A stretch of 64,000 bases of DNA from assembly GCF_024345225.1 (NCBI RefSeq), contig NZ_BROD01000001.1:682001-746000 (forward strand). Reading direction: 5' to 3'. Both the position numbers and the translations under genes were made by a program. The first letter of the stretch is position 1; each line of letters starts with the position of its first letter. The DNA comes from Clostridium sp. TW13. GTDB taxonomy: Bacteria > Bacillota > Clostridia > Clostridiales > Clostridiaceae. Below the pieces are notes generated by a model. It had not been told where the DNA came from and did not search any database. It saw only the letters and a program-made list of their open reading frames with translations. Positions 8,596 through 16,385 of this stretch are shown here, piece by piece.

Positions 8596-9633
8596 TTATA
8601 TTACTCCAGATTCCAAAATGCTAAATTGCTTGTTAATACAATCTATTTCAGCGAGTGCACCATATGGAATCGTAATTATTGGAGAAGCATGTCCAAAGTT
8701 TACGTTGCATAGGATAGGAAGATCTGTTAATTTTAATTCGTCTCTAATTACTTTTAATATTGCTTTCTTATAGTCTTCGTAGTAAACATTAAAATAAGGT
8801 TTACCAAAGATAATTCCTTTAGCTTTTTGTATAATACCCATGGTTCCATAATTCCTTAGCCAATATTCGAAATAATTAGGATCAGGTTTATCCTCAGAAG
8901 TTTCAAAGAATAAGATAGCATCATCGAAAGTTTTTAAATCAGGCCATAATTCAGTACCTTTCATCATTTCTAATACCTCTATGCAACCGCCTATTAAATG
9001 GCCTTGAACTTTCTCGCTGCCTTGTAATAATTCATAGCTAGTATTGTTTTCGACGCTTCTTTTTATATGTTTGTTACTCTCTTCCCAAGGTAAGTATTGG
9101 TTCACCCATTCTTTAGCTGGCTCAATGGATCCAATAGGTTCAGTGCTAAATAGAGTTTTTCTTACCCAATATTTTGTATAATCAAGCATTTCTACATTTT
9201 CAGCAAATTCGGCTAAGATTGAAGGTCCATAAAAACTAGATATGCCAGCTTTTAAGCACATAAAATGAGTAATAGTGTTATCAGAGTAACCTATAAAGAC
9301 TTTAGGGTTATTTTTTATCACATCGAAATCAATATAAGGGAGCATCCTTACACTTTCATAACCACCGATACAAGTGAAGATACCCTTGATTGAAGGGTCT
9401 TTAAATGCTATCATTAAGTCTGCAGCTCTTTTCTCTGGATGTTCATAAATATAATTACTTCCACTAAGGGTATGTGGCATTTCAATAACTTCTAGTCCAA
9501 ACTCTTCTTGAAGTCGTTTCTTTCCAATGCCATATCTCCATAGCATGTCTGAATCACCAGCACCACCCCAGCCAAGGCTTATAGTAGCCACTTTATCTCC
9601 AGGATTTAATTTATTTGGTTTTATTAGCTTCAT
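8596..9633 (-). CDS. S66-family serine peptidase (LD-carboxypeptidase / MccF-like)
   Basis: 345 residues from the ATG at 9633, which has GGAGG eight bases upstream; the in-frame GTG at 9642 overlaps that site. The family includes LD-carboxypeptidases that trim murein peptides and MccF-type enzymes that inactivate microcin C-like peptide-nucleotides. Visible landmarks: nucleophile Ser117 in FIGYSDNT, the GHLIGGCIEVL segment, a Glu in the middle strand region (FFETSEDKP) and His315 in NVNFGHASP, which gives the Ser-Glu-His triad. LWPDLKTFDDAILFFE favours the MccF-like branch, so a self-immunity or detoxification role is as likely as murein recycling. Confidence 0.85.
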   Translation of the reverse strand: MKLIKPNKLNPGDKVATISLGWGGAGDSDMLWRYGIGKKRLQEEFGLEVIEMPHTLSGSNYIYEHPEKRAADLMIAFKDPSIKGIFTCIGGYESVRMLPYIDFDVIKNNPKVFIGYSDNTITHFMCLKAGISSFYGPSILAEFAENVEMLDYTKYWVRKTLFSTEPIGSIEPAKEWVNQYLPWEESNKHIKRSVENNTSYELLQGSEKVQGHLIGGCIEVLEMMKGTELWPDLKTFDDAILFFETSEDKPDPNYFEYWLRNYGTMGIIQKAKGIIFGKPYFNVYYEDYKKAILKVIRDELKLTDLPILCNVNFGHASPIITIPYGALAEIDCINKQFSILESGVI

Positions 9634-9730
9634 ATCTTGCACCTCCAGTAAAAATATTATTCGAATTATAACAAAACTTTGTTAACAAGTAAAGGAGTTA
9701 TTGCTAAAATATAGATTTTAGATATATAAT

Positions 9731-9762
9731 CAATAATATGACATATAGTTGTCATATTATTG
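9731..9762. promoter_or_regulatory. Operator 1 of the WYL regulator
   Basis: Perfect 12-bp inverted repeat, CAATAATATGAC-N8-GTCATATTATTG, ending 27 bp before the regulator's ATG. The core ATGACAT-N-TTGTCAT recurs upstream of the 10815 gene. Confidence 0.7.
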
Positions 9763-9789
9763 ATTATATAATTTATTAGGGTGGTAGAA

Positions 9790-10698
9790 ATGCAGATAAA
9801 TAGATTATTTGAAATTGTATATATATTATTTAATAAGAAAACAGTTACTGCGAAAGAATTAGCAGAACATTTTGAGGTTTCGCAGAGAACTATATATAGG
9901 GATATTGAATCTTTAACCATAGCAGGTATACCTATTTACACTAATAAAGGGAAAGGTGGAGGGATTAGTATCTTACCTGAATTTATTATAAATAAATCAT
10001 TGCTTTCAGAAAAGGAGCAAAATGAGATATTACTAGCATTGCAAGGGTTGAGTGCACTAGAAGTCCCTAATGTTAATACTACTTTAAATAAGTTAGCAAC
10101 ATTATTTAATAAGAATAACACTAGTTGGATTGATGTTGATTTTTCAAGTTGGAGCAGTGATGATGGTGATAAAGAAAAATTTAAACTTCTTAAGGAGGCT
10201 ATTTTTCAGAGGAAAGTTGTTAAATTTGATTATTATGGATCTTATGGTGAAAAGTCAGCTAGAATTGTAGATCCATTGAAGCTTGTTTTTAAAGGGCAGA
10301 GCTGGTATGTTTATGCCTGTTGTAGGACAAAAAATGATTATAGAATGTTTAAAGTTACTCGCATTAGCAATCTTATTATTACAGAGGATAACTTTGATAG
10401 GGTTGTGCCTCAAAATATTTTTAGTGATGCAAGTAGCCAAATAGAATACAAAATGGTCACTTTAGTACTAGAATTTGATGAATGTATGGGATATAAAGTA
10501 TTCGATGATTTTAGATCAGAGGATATACAAAAAAATATTGATGGAAGTTTTACTGTTAGAGCTACAGTTCCAGAAGGAGACTGGATTTATGGTTGTATAA
10601 TGTCGTATGAAGAGCATGTAAAAGTTGTTGAACCTTTGTATGTTAGGGATAATCTAGTGAATAAATATAAAAAGATGTTAGAAAAATATTTGAAATGA
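9790..10698 (+). CDS. YafY-type transcriptional regulator with HTH and WYL domains
   Basis: 302 residues from the ATG at 9790, preceded by TAGGGTGG; the GTG at 9781 sits inside that ribosome site. Residues 1-60 are a DeoR-like winged helix (KKTVTAKELAEHFEVSQRTI, then YRDIESL). Residues about 135-205 are the WYL domain, and the rest is the WCX extension ending YVRDNLVNKYKKML. WYL proteins bind ligands or nucleic acids and control nearby genes. A long inverted repeat overlies its own promoter region and the same core precedes the next gene, which points to control of both. Confidence 0.88.
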   Translation: MQINRLFEIVYILFNKKTVTAKELAEHFEVSQRTIYRDIESLTIAGIPIYTNKGKGGGISILPEFIINKSLLSEKEQNEILLALQGLSALEVPNVNTTLNKLATLFNKNNTSWIDVDFSSWSSDDGDKEKFKLLKEAIFQRKVVKFDYYGSYGEKSARIVDPLKLVFKGQSWYVYACCRTKNDYRMFKVTRISNLIITEDNFDRVVPQNIFSDASSQIEYKMVTLVLEFDECMGYKVFDDFRSEDIQKNIDGSFTVRATVPEGDWIYGCIMSYEEHVKVVEPLYVRDNLVNKYKKMLEKYLK

Positions 10699-10744
10699 TA
10701 TAGCTAGATAGTAATTATATTTATAATCAAGTAATTTAAATCTT

Positions 10745-10770
10745 AATATGACATACTGTTGTCATTTTAT
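10745..10770. promoter_or_regulatory. Operator 2 of the WYL regulator
   Basis: AATATGACATACTGTTGTCA and the following TTTTAT match operator 1 at nearly every core position, including both TGACA/TGTCA arms at the same spacing. It lies 45 bp before the next gene. Confidence 0.7.
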
Positions 10771-10814
10771 ATAAAATATACTAATTATATAAAATGAGAA
10801 GAGGAGTATGGATT

Positions 10815-11273
10815 ATGGAGTATGAAATAGTAGAATTAGAAGAAAAAGTAGTGATGGGGGTATGTGTTAGGATCAGTAACCAAGATGAAAATATGCCAAA
10901 GGTAATAGGTGGACTATGGCAACACTTTTTTGCAGATGGAATGTATAAGGCTATAGAACATAAGAAAAATCAGTGTAGTATAGGGTTGTATTCTGATTAT
11001 GAAAGTGATGTAAATGGATTATACGATGTAACAGTTTGTTGTGAAGTTAATGAATGTGAACAAATATTGGATGGCATTGTAGTAAAGAAAATTCCATCAG
11101 GAAAGTATGCTAAATTTATTGTGAAAGGACACATGCAAAGAGCAATAGCAGATTTTTGGACAAAGTTATGGTCTATGAAATTAGATAGAAAATATTCTTG
11201 TGATTTTGAAGAGTATCAAAGTGGGGGGAATATAGATAATTGTGAAATACATGTTTACATATCTTTAAATTAA
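10815..11273 (+). CDS. Effector-binding-domain protein (GyrI/AraC-type ligand domain)
   Basis: 152 residues from the ATG at 10815, which has AGAGGAG eight bases upstream; an ATG at 10794 is less well placed. YEIVELEEKVVMGVCVRISN opens a stand-alone bacterial effector-binding fold, and GGLWQHFF, GLYDVTVCCEV, KIPSGKYAKFIVKG and DFWTKLW are typical of the integron Cass2/AraC-E family. Such proteins bind amphipathic drugs or cations. It shares its operator with the upstream WYL regulator, so the pair may form a small ligand-response unit. Confidence 0.8.
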   Translation: MEYEIVELEEKVVMGVCVRISNQDENMPKVIGGLWQHFFADGMYKAIEHKKNQCSIGLYSDYESDVNGLYDVTVCCEVNECEQILDGIVVKKIPSGKYAKFIVKGHMQRAIADFWTKLWSMKLDRKYSCDFEEYQSGGNIDNCEIHVYISLN

Positions 11274-11284
11274 TATTAAAGTGG

Positions 11285-11321
11285 AAATCTCATGTTGGCA
11301 GAAGCTAATATGAGATTTTTA
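11285..11321 (+). terminator. Terminator after the effector-binding gene
   Basis: Inverted repeat aaatctcatgtt/aatatgagattt followed by TTTTTATTT. Confidence 0.8.
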
Positions 11322-11435
11322 TTTGTTAAAATTGTGTTTATATTTAAATGTATGTATAATTTTTTGTAGGTAATAGAAAAGCAGATAGATTTATGATAGT
11401 ATTATATTAATAAATAAAGGAAGTGTGTAGTATTT

Positions 11436-11786
11436 ATGGAAAATAGGGTAGAAGGAACTAAAAAAGCAGAAATCAATATGAGGTTTTCTGAGTTTGAAAT
11501 GCCTCCAATGCAAGATATATTGATAGTAGGAAAGCATGCACCTATAGGACCAGAAGCTGCTAGAAGAATGGTTGATATACTTTCTCCAGATCAATACGAC
11601 ATAGTTAGAATTGAGAATGAATATGTTGAAGCAGTTGTAGTAAGAAAATCTTTGTTGAATATGCTCCCTAAAGAAAAACTTATTCCAATAGTAATGGGGG
11701 AGGTAGGAAGAATTGCTAACGAAACTATGATTATAAGGGCGCAAGTAAATATAGCAATTAATGTTAGCAAATCTATAGATTTATGA
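11436..11786 (+). CDS. Small conserved-looking protein of unknown function, coupled to a GGDEF gene
   Basis: 116 residues with no signal peptide or membrane segment. I do not recognise a family. The sequence alternates as a compact alpha/beta protein (MQDILIVGKHAPIGPEAARR, IVRIENEYVEAVVVRK, NETMIIRAQVNIAI). GAAGTG lies upstream of the ATG. Its TGA overlaps the ATG of the next gene, so the two are translationally coupled and probably work together, for example as an input or partner for the cyclase. Confidence 0.6.
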   Translation: MENRVEGTKKAEINMRFSEFEMPPMQDILIVGKHAPIGPEAARRMVDILSPDQYDIVRIENEYVEAVVVRKSLLNMLPKEKLIPIVMGEVGRIANETMIIRAQVNIAINVSKSIDL

Positions 11787-12652
11787 TAAAAAATGTTTTA
11801 GAAATAGTGGATAGAGAAATATATAGAGTAGATGTATTAGATGGTGTACGACGTATAAAGAACATTTTTTATGAAAAAAATATTGAATGTTCAGCAGTTT
11901 ATGAAAATGACAAATTGGTGGGTGTTTTGACACAAAAAGATTTATCCATAGCTCATCCCAATAGAATAATTGCAGATGTAATGACAGATAGATACATATG
12001 TACAGATACCAATACACATATATGGAAGGTTAAAGAGATTTATGATTCCAATAGTGAAATAGATGTGATTTTCGTAAAAGAAAAAAATGATATTGTAGGT
12101 CAAGTAACAAGAACAGGAATAGAGATGGAAATAGGGAAACATATTGATTTATTGACTGGATTATATAAAAATGATTACATATTTCATAAGGCTTATGATT
12201 TTATTCAAAGTGGGCAGTCTGTTACATTAATGTTTATAGATTTGAACAATTTTGGTAGTATAGATAAAAAATATGGACATATATTTGGGGATTTAGTTTT
12301 GAAAGGTGTAGGACAAGTTGTAAAAAATAATTATAATTCTGATGTTTTTGTGTGTAGATACGCAGGAGATGAATTTGCAATTTTAACTCCATACGGTATA
12401 AATCAATGTAAGGAATTTGCTGAGAAATTAAACAAAGACATAAATGAATATACATTTCCTAATGACATTCCAGTAACAGCGTCTATTGGTATCACAGCCT
12501 GCAAATTGAAAGACAAAATATTTGATAATATAGTTGAGGTAGTGAAACAATTAGTTAATACAGCTAGCTTAGCCTCAACAAAAGCAAAACGAAGTTTAGA
12601 TACATCAATTGTAGTAGAAAAATTAGATATGGATGGTTTGGTTATAGAATAA
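11783..12652 (+). CDS. Diguanylate cyclase-like protein with N-terminal CBS pair
   Basis: 289 residues. Residues about 1-115 form two CBS motifs (ECSAVYENDKLVGVLTQKDL and EIDVIFVKEKNDIVGQVTRT), which normally bind adenosine nucleotides. Residues about 125-275 are a GGDEF domain: DLLTGLYKNDY, the metal-site segment FIDLNNFGSIDKKYG and the active-site loop RYAGDEFAIL. The signature is AGDEF rather than GGDEF, a change compatible with activity in known cyclases. No EAL domain or membrane segment is present, so this is a cytoplasmic c-di-GMP synthase gated by a nucleotide signal, if active. Confidence 0.85.
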   Translation: MIKNVLEIVDREIYRVDVLDGVRRIKNIFYEKNIECSAVYENDKLVGVLTQKDLSIAHPNRIIADVMTDRYICTDTNTHIWKVKEIYDSNSEIDVIFVKEKNDIVGQVTRTGIEMEIGKHIDLLTGLYKNDYIFHKAYDFIQSGQSVTLMFIDLNNFGSIDKKYGHIFGDLVLKGVGQVVKNNYNSDVFVCRYAGDEFAILTPYGINQCKEFAEKLNKDINEYTFPNDIPVTASIGITACKLKDKIFDNIVEVVKQLVNTASLASTKAKRSLDTSIVVEKLDMDGLVIE

Positions 12653-12663
12653 ATTTATTAAAG

Positions 12664-12690
12664 ACTCTGCAGTTTGCAGAGTTTTTCTTT
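12664..12690 (+). terminator. Terminator after the GGDEF gene
   Basis: Stem actctgca/tgcagagt with a 3-base loop, followed by a T-rich run. Confidence 0.8.
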
Positions 12691-12728
12691 TTGTAAATGA
12701 AATTAAAACTGGGTATAGATCAAATAAA

Positions 12729-12779
12729 TGATAATGACTTTCAATTACTCTTGAAAAGAAGTATTATTTAGTTTATAAT
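12729..12779 (+). promoter_or_regulatory. feo promoter with Fur-like box
   Basis: TTGAAA at 12751-12756 and TATAAT at 12774-12779 are 17 bp apart. Immediately upstream, GATAATGACTTTCAATTAC (12730-12748) matches 13 of 19 positions of the classical Fur consensus. It precedes ferrous-iron uptake genes, so iron repression by Fur is likely. Confidence 0.6.
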
Positions 12780-12809
12780 AAGAATATAAAGTTGTAAGAA
12801 GGTGAAATT

Positions 12810-13028
12810 ATGAATTTACTTCAAGGAGTTATTAACAAGGAGTATATAGTGAAAAATATTGAAGTTGAAGAAAATGTTCAGAGGAGATTGCAAGCATTAG
12901 GATTAATTAGTGGAACTAAAATAAAGGTCTTAAATAATAAAAAGAATGGTTCAGTTATTTTTAAAGTAAGAGGGACAAGACTTGCAGTAGGTAAGAAAAT
13001 CGCAGAAGGTATTTTTGTGCTGAATTAG
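12810..13028 (+). CDS. feoA: Ferrous iron transport accessory protein FeoA
   Basis: 72 residues with an SH3-like beta-barrel fold: VQRRLQALGLISGTKIKVLN and GTRLAVGKKIAEGIFV are the conserved FeoA segments. FeoA interacts with the FeoB membrane permease at the cytoplasmic face. GAAGGTGA precedes the ATG, and feoB follows after about 115 bp. Confidence 0.9.
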   Translation: MNLLQGVINKEYIVKNIEVEENVQRRLQALGLISGTKIKVLNNKKNGSVIFKVRGTRLAVGKKIAEGIFVLN

Positions 13029-13143
13029 GACAAGAACTAAATATTATAAAGTAATGCTTAAATAGTATTTAGTGTATACAAGAAATTAAAGTTTTTGATA
13101 TTTATATAATTAAAGTTTTAATATTGTAGTAGGGGGGAAGTAA

Positions 13144-15189
13144 ATGAAAGAAGGATTGAACATAGGATTTATAGGAAATCCTAACTGTGGAAAAACAACT
13201 TTGTTTAATGCATATACAGGGGCAAATCTAAAAGTTGCAAATTGGCCAGGAGTTAGTGTTGAGAAAAAAGAAGGTTCTATGAAATATAAGGATCAAGTTT
13301 TCAAACTTGTGGATTTGCCAGGTATATACAGTTTGACTTGTTACTCAATGGAGGAAAAAGTATCAAGGCAATACATATTGGGAGATGAGGTAGATATAGT
13401 TATTGATGTTGCTGATGCATCGTCATTAGAACGTAACTTATATCTAACACTGCAACTTATAGAACTTGGTAAACCTGTTATACTTGCATTAAATATGATG
13501 GATATAGTTGAAGAAAGAGGCATGGAGATAGATTTGCACAGGCTTCCAGAAATGCTTGGAATACCAGTTATACCTGTATCAGCTAGAAAGAAAACTGGCT
13601 TAGAAGTTCTTATGCATGCAGCATCTCATCATAAAGGCAAGAAGCTTGATAATCTAGAACATTATCATAATAATATAACCCAAAGCAAACATAAACATAA
13701 TCATCATGAAGATTGTGTAGTTGTTTATAGTGATGAAATTGAAGATAAAATTGATTTGATTTCAGAAAGATTAGAAAAAGAATATCCACAAATTCAAAAT
13801 GTGAGATGGCATGCAATTAAATTGCTTGAACATGATACAGAAATACAAGAAAAGCATCCGATAGATTTATCTGATATTATAGATAAAAATTATGAAACTG
13901 ATATTATAAATCAAAAGTATGACTTTATAGAAGAAGTAATAGCTGAAGTTTTAGTTAATAAAAGTGAGAAGGCAGAAACAACAGATAAAGTAGATAATTT
14001 TTTGACTAATAGATATCTAGGTATGCCGATATTTTTAGCAATAATGGCATTAGTATTCTTTTTAACATTTACTGTAGGAGATTTTCTAAAGGGTGGTTTT
14101 CAAATAGGACTTGATGCATTTTCAAGTTGGACACTTACTTTTCTGCAAAGTGCACATATAAGCCCTATGCTTACTTCATTAATTGTAGATGGTATTATAG
14201 CAGGAGTTGGTGGAATACTTACATTTTTGCCTAATATATTTATACTGTTTCTTGCTTTAGGATTCTTGGAAGATAGTGGATATATGGCGAGAGTAGCCTA
14301 TGTTATGGATGGACTAATGGGCAAGATGGGGTTATCAGGTAGAGCATTCATACCAATGATATTAGGCTTTGGTTGTACTGTGCCGGCTATTATGGCCTCT
14401 CGTACACTAGAAAACCAAAGAGATAGATTTAAAACAATTCTTATAACTCCATTTATGTCGTGTAGTGCAAGGTTGCCTATATACGTACTGTTTTCAGAAA
14501 TATTTTTTCCTAATTATGCAATGATAGTTGCATTTTCAATGTATGTTATTGGCTTAGTTGTTGCAATTTCTATAGCTGTTATTATGAGTAAGCTAGGCGC
14601 AAAAAAGGAAACTAACACATTATTAATTGAGTTACCAGAATATAAGTCACCTAATGCAAGAACTATAGCAATTTATGTTTGGGAAAAGGTAAAAGATTAT
14701 TTATCAAAAGCCGGAACAACTATATTTGTAGCCTCAATTGTATTATGGTTCTTATTAAATTTCAGTACTAATGGAATGACAAATGATATATCAAAAAGTT
14801 TTGGCGCAAACATTGGAAAAGTTTTAGTACCGGTTTTAAAACCAGCTGGACTTGGAATGTGGCAGATTGTTGTGGCACTTATATCAGGCTTGGCAGCAAA
14901 AGAAGTAGTTGTTTCAAGTTTTAGTGTATTGTTCTCAATAAGTAACATAAATTCAGCAGTTGGTATGACAGGCTTAGCAACTGCTCTTGGGCAATATGGC
15001 TTTGGACCACTTAACGCTTATGCACTTATGGTATTCTGCTTGTTGTATACACCTTGTATGGCTGCAGTTGCCACAATTAAGAAAGAAACAAAATCATGGA
15101 AATTAACAGGCTTCATAATTTTGTTCCAATTAGCCGTTGCGTGGGCAATAGCTACAATTATATATCAAATTGGATCATTAATTATTTAA
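13144..15189 (+). CDS. feoB: Ferrous iron transporter FeoB
   Basis: 681 residues. The N-terminal G domain has G1 GNPNCGKTT, G3 DLPG, G4 NMMD and G5 SARK. A GDI/spacer region (about 170-285) contains a His-rich stretch, HYHNN...SKHKHNHHED. From about residue 295 the permease core follows, with two Gate motifs (GFGCTVPAIMASRTL near 405 and LLYTPCMAAVATIKKE near 640). It imports Fe2+ across the cytoplasmic membrane. GGGGGGAAG precedes the ATG. The His-rich insertion is not part of the family core and may be a metal sensor. Confidence 0.97.
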   Translation: MKEGLNIGFIGNPNCGKTTLFNAYTGANLKVANWPGVSVEKKEGSMKYKDQVFKLVDLPGIYSLTCYSMEEKVSRQYILGDEVDIVIDVADASSLERNLYLTLQLIELGKPVILALNMMDIVEERGMEIDLHRLPEMLGIPVIPVSARKKTGLEVLMHAASHHKGKKLDNLEHYHNNITQSKHKHNHHEDCVVVYSDEIEDKIDLISERLEKEYPQIQNVRWHAIKLLEHDTEIQEKHPIDLSDIIDKNYETDIINQKYDFIEEVIAEVLVNKSEKAETTDKVDNFLTNRYLGMPIFLAIMALVFFLTFTVGDFLKGGFQIGLDAFSSWTLTFLQSAHISPMLTSLIVDGIIAGVGGILTFLPNIFILFLALGFLEDSGYMARVAYVMDGLMGKMGLSGRAFIPMILGFGCTVPAIMASRTLENQRDRFKTILITPFMSCSARLPIYVLFSEIFFPNYAMIVAFSMYVIGLVVAISIAVIMSKLGAKKETNTLLIELPEYKSPNARTIAIYVWEKVKDYLSKAGTTIFVASIVLWFLLNFSTNGMTNDISKSFGANIGKVLVPVLKPAGLGMWQIVVALISGLAAKEVVVSSFSVLFSISNINSAVGMTGLATALGQYGFGPLNAYALMVFCLLYTPCMAAVATIKKETKSWKLTGFIILFQLAVAWAIATIIYQIGSLII

Positions 15190-15226
15190 GTAACCTAATT
15201 TTTATTATTTGGAGGAGGACGAGTAT

Positions 15227-15370
15227 ATGATAGAGATTATTATTGGAGCTGCTATAATTGCATATGCAGGTTATGTTGTATATAAAAAATATAAGGATAT
15301 GAAGAAAGGAAAGTTCTGTAGTTGTGGCTGTGATAGTTGTCCATCTAAGATTAAATGTCACAAAGAATAA
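15227..15370 (+). CDS. FeoB-associated Cys-rich membrane protein
   Basis: 47 residues: one membrane helix (IEIIIGAAIIAYAGYVVY), a basic linker and a Cys-rich tail, CSCGCDSCPSKIKCHKE, with five cysteines. This is the layout of the FeoB-associated Cys-rich family (FeoC/FeoD-like position). GGAGGAGGA lies upstream, 37 bp after feoB. It probably assists iron handling at the permease. Confidence 0.85.
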   Translation: MIEIIIGAAIIAYAGYVVYKKYKDMKKGKFCSCGCDSCPSKIKCHKE

Positions 15371-15402
15371 GATTATAGATTATAGTATAATAAAGTGAAA
15401 TT

Positions 15403-15436
15403 AAAATGAGGCAGCGGAAGCTGTCTCATTTTTTAT
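15403..15436 (+). terminator. Terminator of the feo operon
   Basis: Stem aaaatgaggcagc/gctgtctcatttt with loop GGAA and a following T-run. It may also serve the convergent staygreen gene. Confidence 0.88.
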
Positions 15437-15453
15437 AAGCTAAATCGCAATAT

Positions 15454-15912
15454 TTATTTGTTAGGTACATTGTATTGAGAAAAGGTTCCCCAATTTTCCT
15501 TTTTGTTGTAACGTGGGCTGAGTGAGTTAAAATGCACAATTATAAATGCATTATCTAATTCTGGATGGGCACTAAAAAAAAGTTTATCCCCATATCTAAT
15601 TGCTTCTAAAGCTAGTGGTAATTCACGTCTAAATATTTCGTTTCTTATAGCGGCAGTAGCTGGACCAAATTGTCCATCCACATATAAATATACGTGATAG
15701 GTATATTTATTATCAGTATTAAGCCATTCACCAAGGACTTCATCTCTCATTGTAGTTATTTTATCATAAGCAAACTTGAGAGCAATGTTTAGAAAAAGTT
15801 CTGCAGTGACATCTGAGTGTGTAAGAGTATAACGTCGTGGGATAATTGGTTCAGAGTAAGTTACACCAGTTCCGAATGTAGTCGTAAGTTTTTGAGGATT
15901 CAATTTACTCAA
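15454..15912 (-). CDS. Staygreen (SGR) family protein
   Basis: About 152 residues. I place the start at the TTG at 15912 because AGGA sits eight bases upstream and the product begins SKLNPQKL as family members do. An ATG at 15942 has no ribosome site. Family segments are IPRRYTLTHSDVTAELFL, VLGEWLNTDN, HVYLYVDGQFGPATAAIRNEIF and FSAHPELDNAFIIVHFNS. Plant SGR removes Mg from chlorophyll a; bacterial homologues exist in non-photosynthetic Firmicutes and their native substrate is unsettled. No tetrapyrrole gene is adjacent. The gene points towards the feo operon. Confidence 0.75.
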   Translation of the reverse strand: MSKLNPQKLTTTFGTGVTYSEPIIPRRYTLTHSDVTAELFLNIALKFAYDKITTMRDEVLGEWLNTDNKYTYHVYLYVDGQFGPATAAIRNEIFRRELPLALEAIRYGDKLFFSAHPELDNAFIIVHFNSLSPRYNKKENWGTFSQYNVPNK

Positions 15913-16385
15913 ACTATCGCTTCCTAAAATAATATATACCATAAATATTATATGTTTATGGAGTTTGTTATGTTACAAAATAGTCTGTAAGCAATTTGAG
16001 AACTCAATTAAAGAGGTTTTAATAATGAAATTATTTATTTGAGTAAAATCTAGTTATATAATGATTACATCTAATAACACGAATAATACAAAACTAATTA
16101 CAGAGAATGAAAGCAAAAAAATAATTCATGTTTGAAGAATAAAAGAACCCAAGGTGAACGATTTATTATAAAAAGTATAATAATATATGTATATATACGA
16201 ATAATGATTAAATAATTGGTGCGAATTTTGATAAAATAACAAAGTTTTTAATATGTGTTCCTTGAAATAAATTCACGTGATATAATCATTTGGTAAAGCG
16301 GTTTTTTAAAATAATGTTCGTGTTTTTGAAACCATAGTGATGTTTTATATTAAAATTAATATATTTATAAAGGGGAGTTTTATAA
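15913..16385. other. 473-bp intergenic region upstream of the purine permease
   Basis: No open frame of note. Several CGAA-containing stretches (CACGAATAATAC near 16078, TACGAATAATGA near 16198, and the reverse-strand AACACGAACATTATT at about 16308-16322) resemble B. subtilis-type PurR half-boxes. A canonical purine riboswitch core was looked for and not found. Confidence 0.35.

Noticed and set aside
16260-16350. Possible purine riboswitch (TATAATC ... CATAGTG spaced as in the aptamer)
   Set aside because: The central conserved TTTCTACC and the loop sequences are absent and the flanks do not form P1, so the spacing match is taken as chance.
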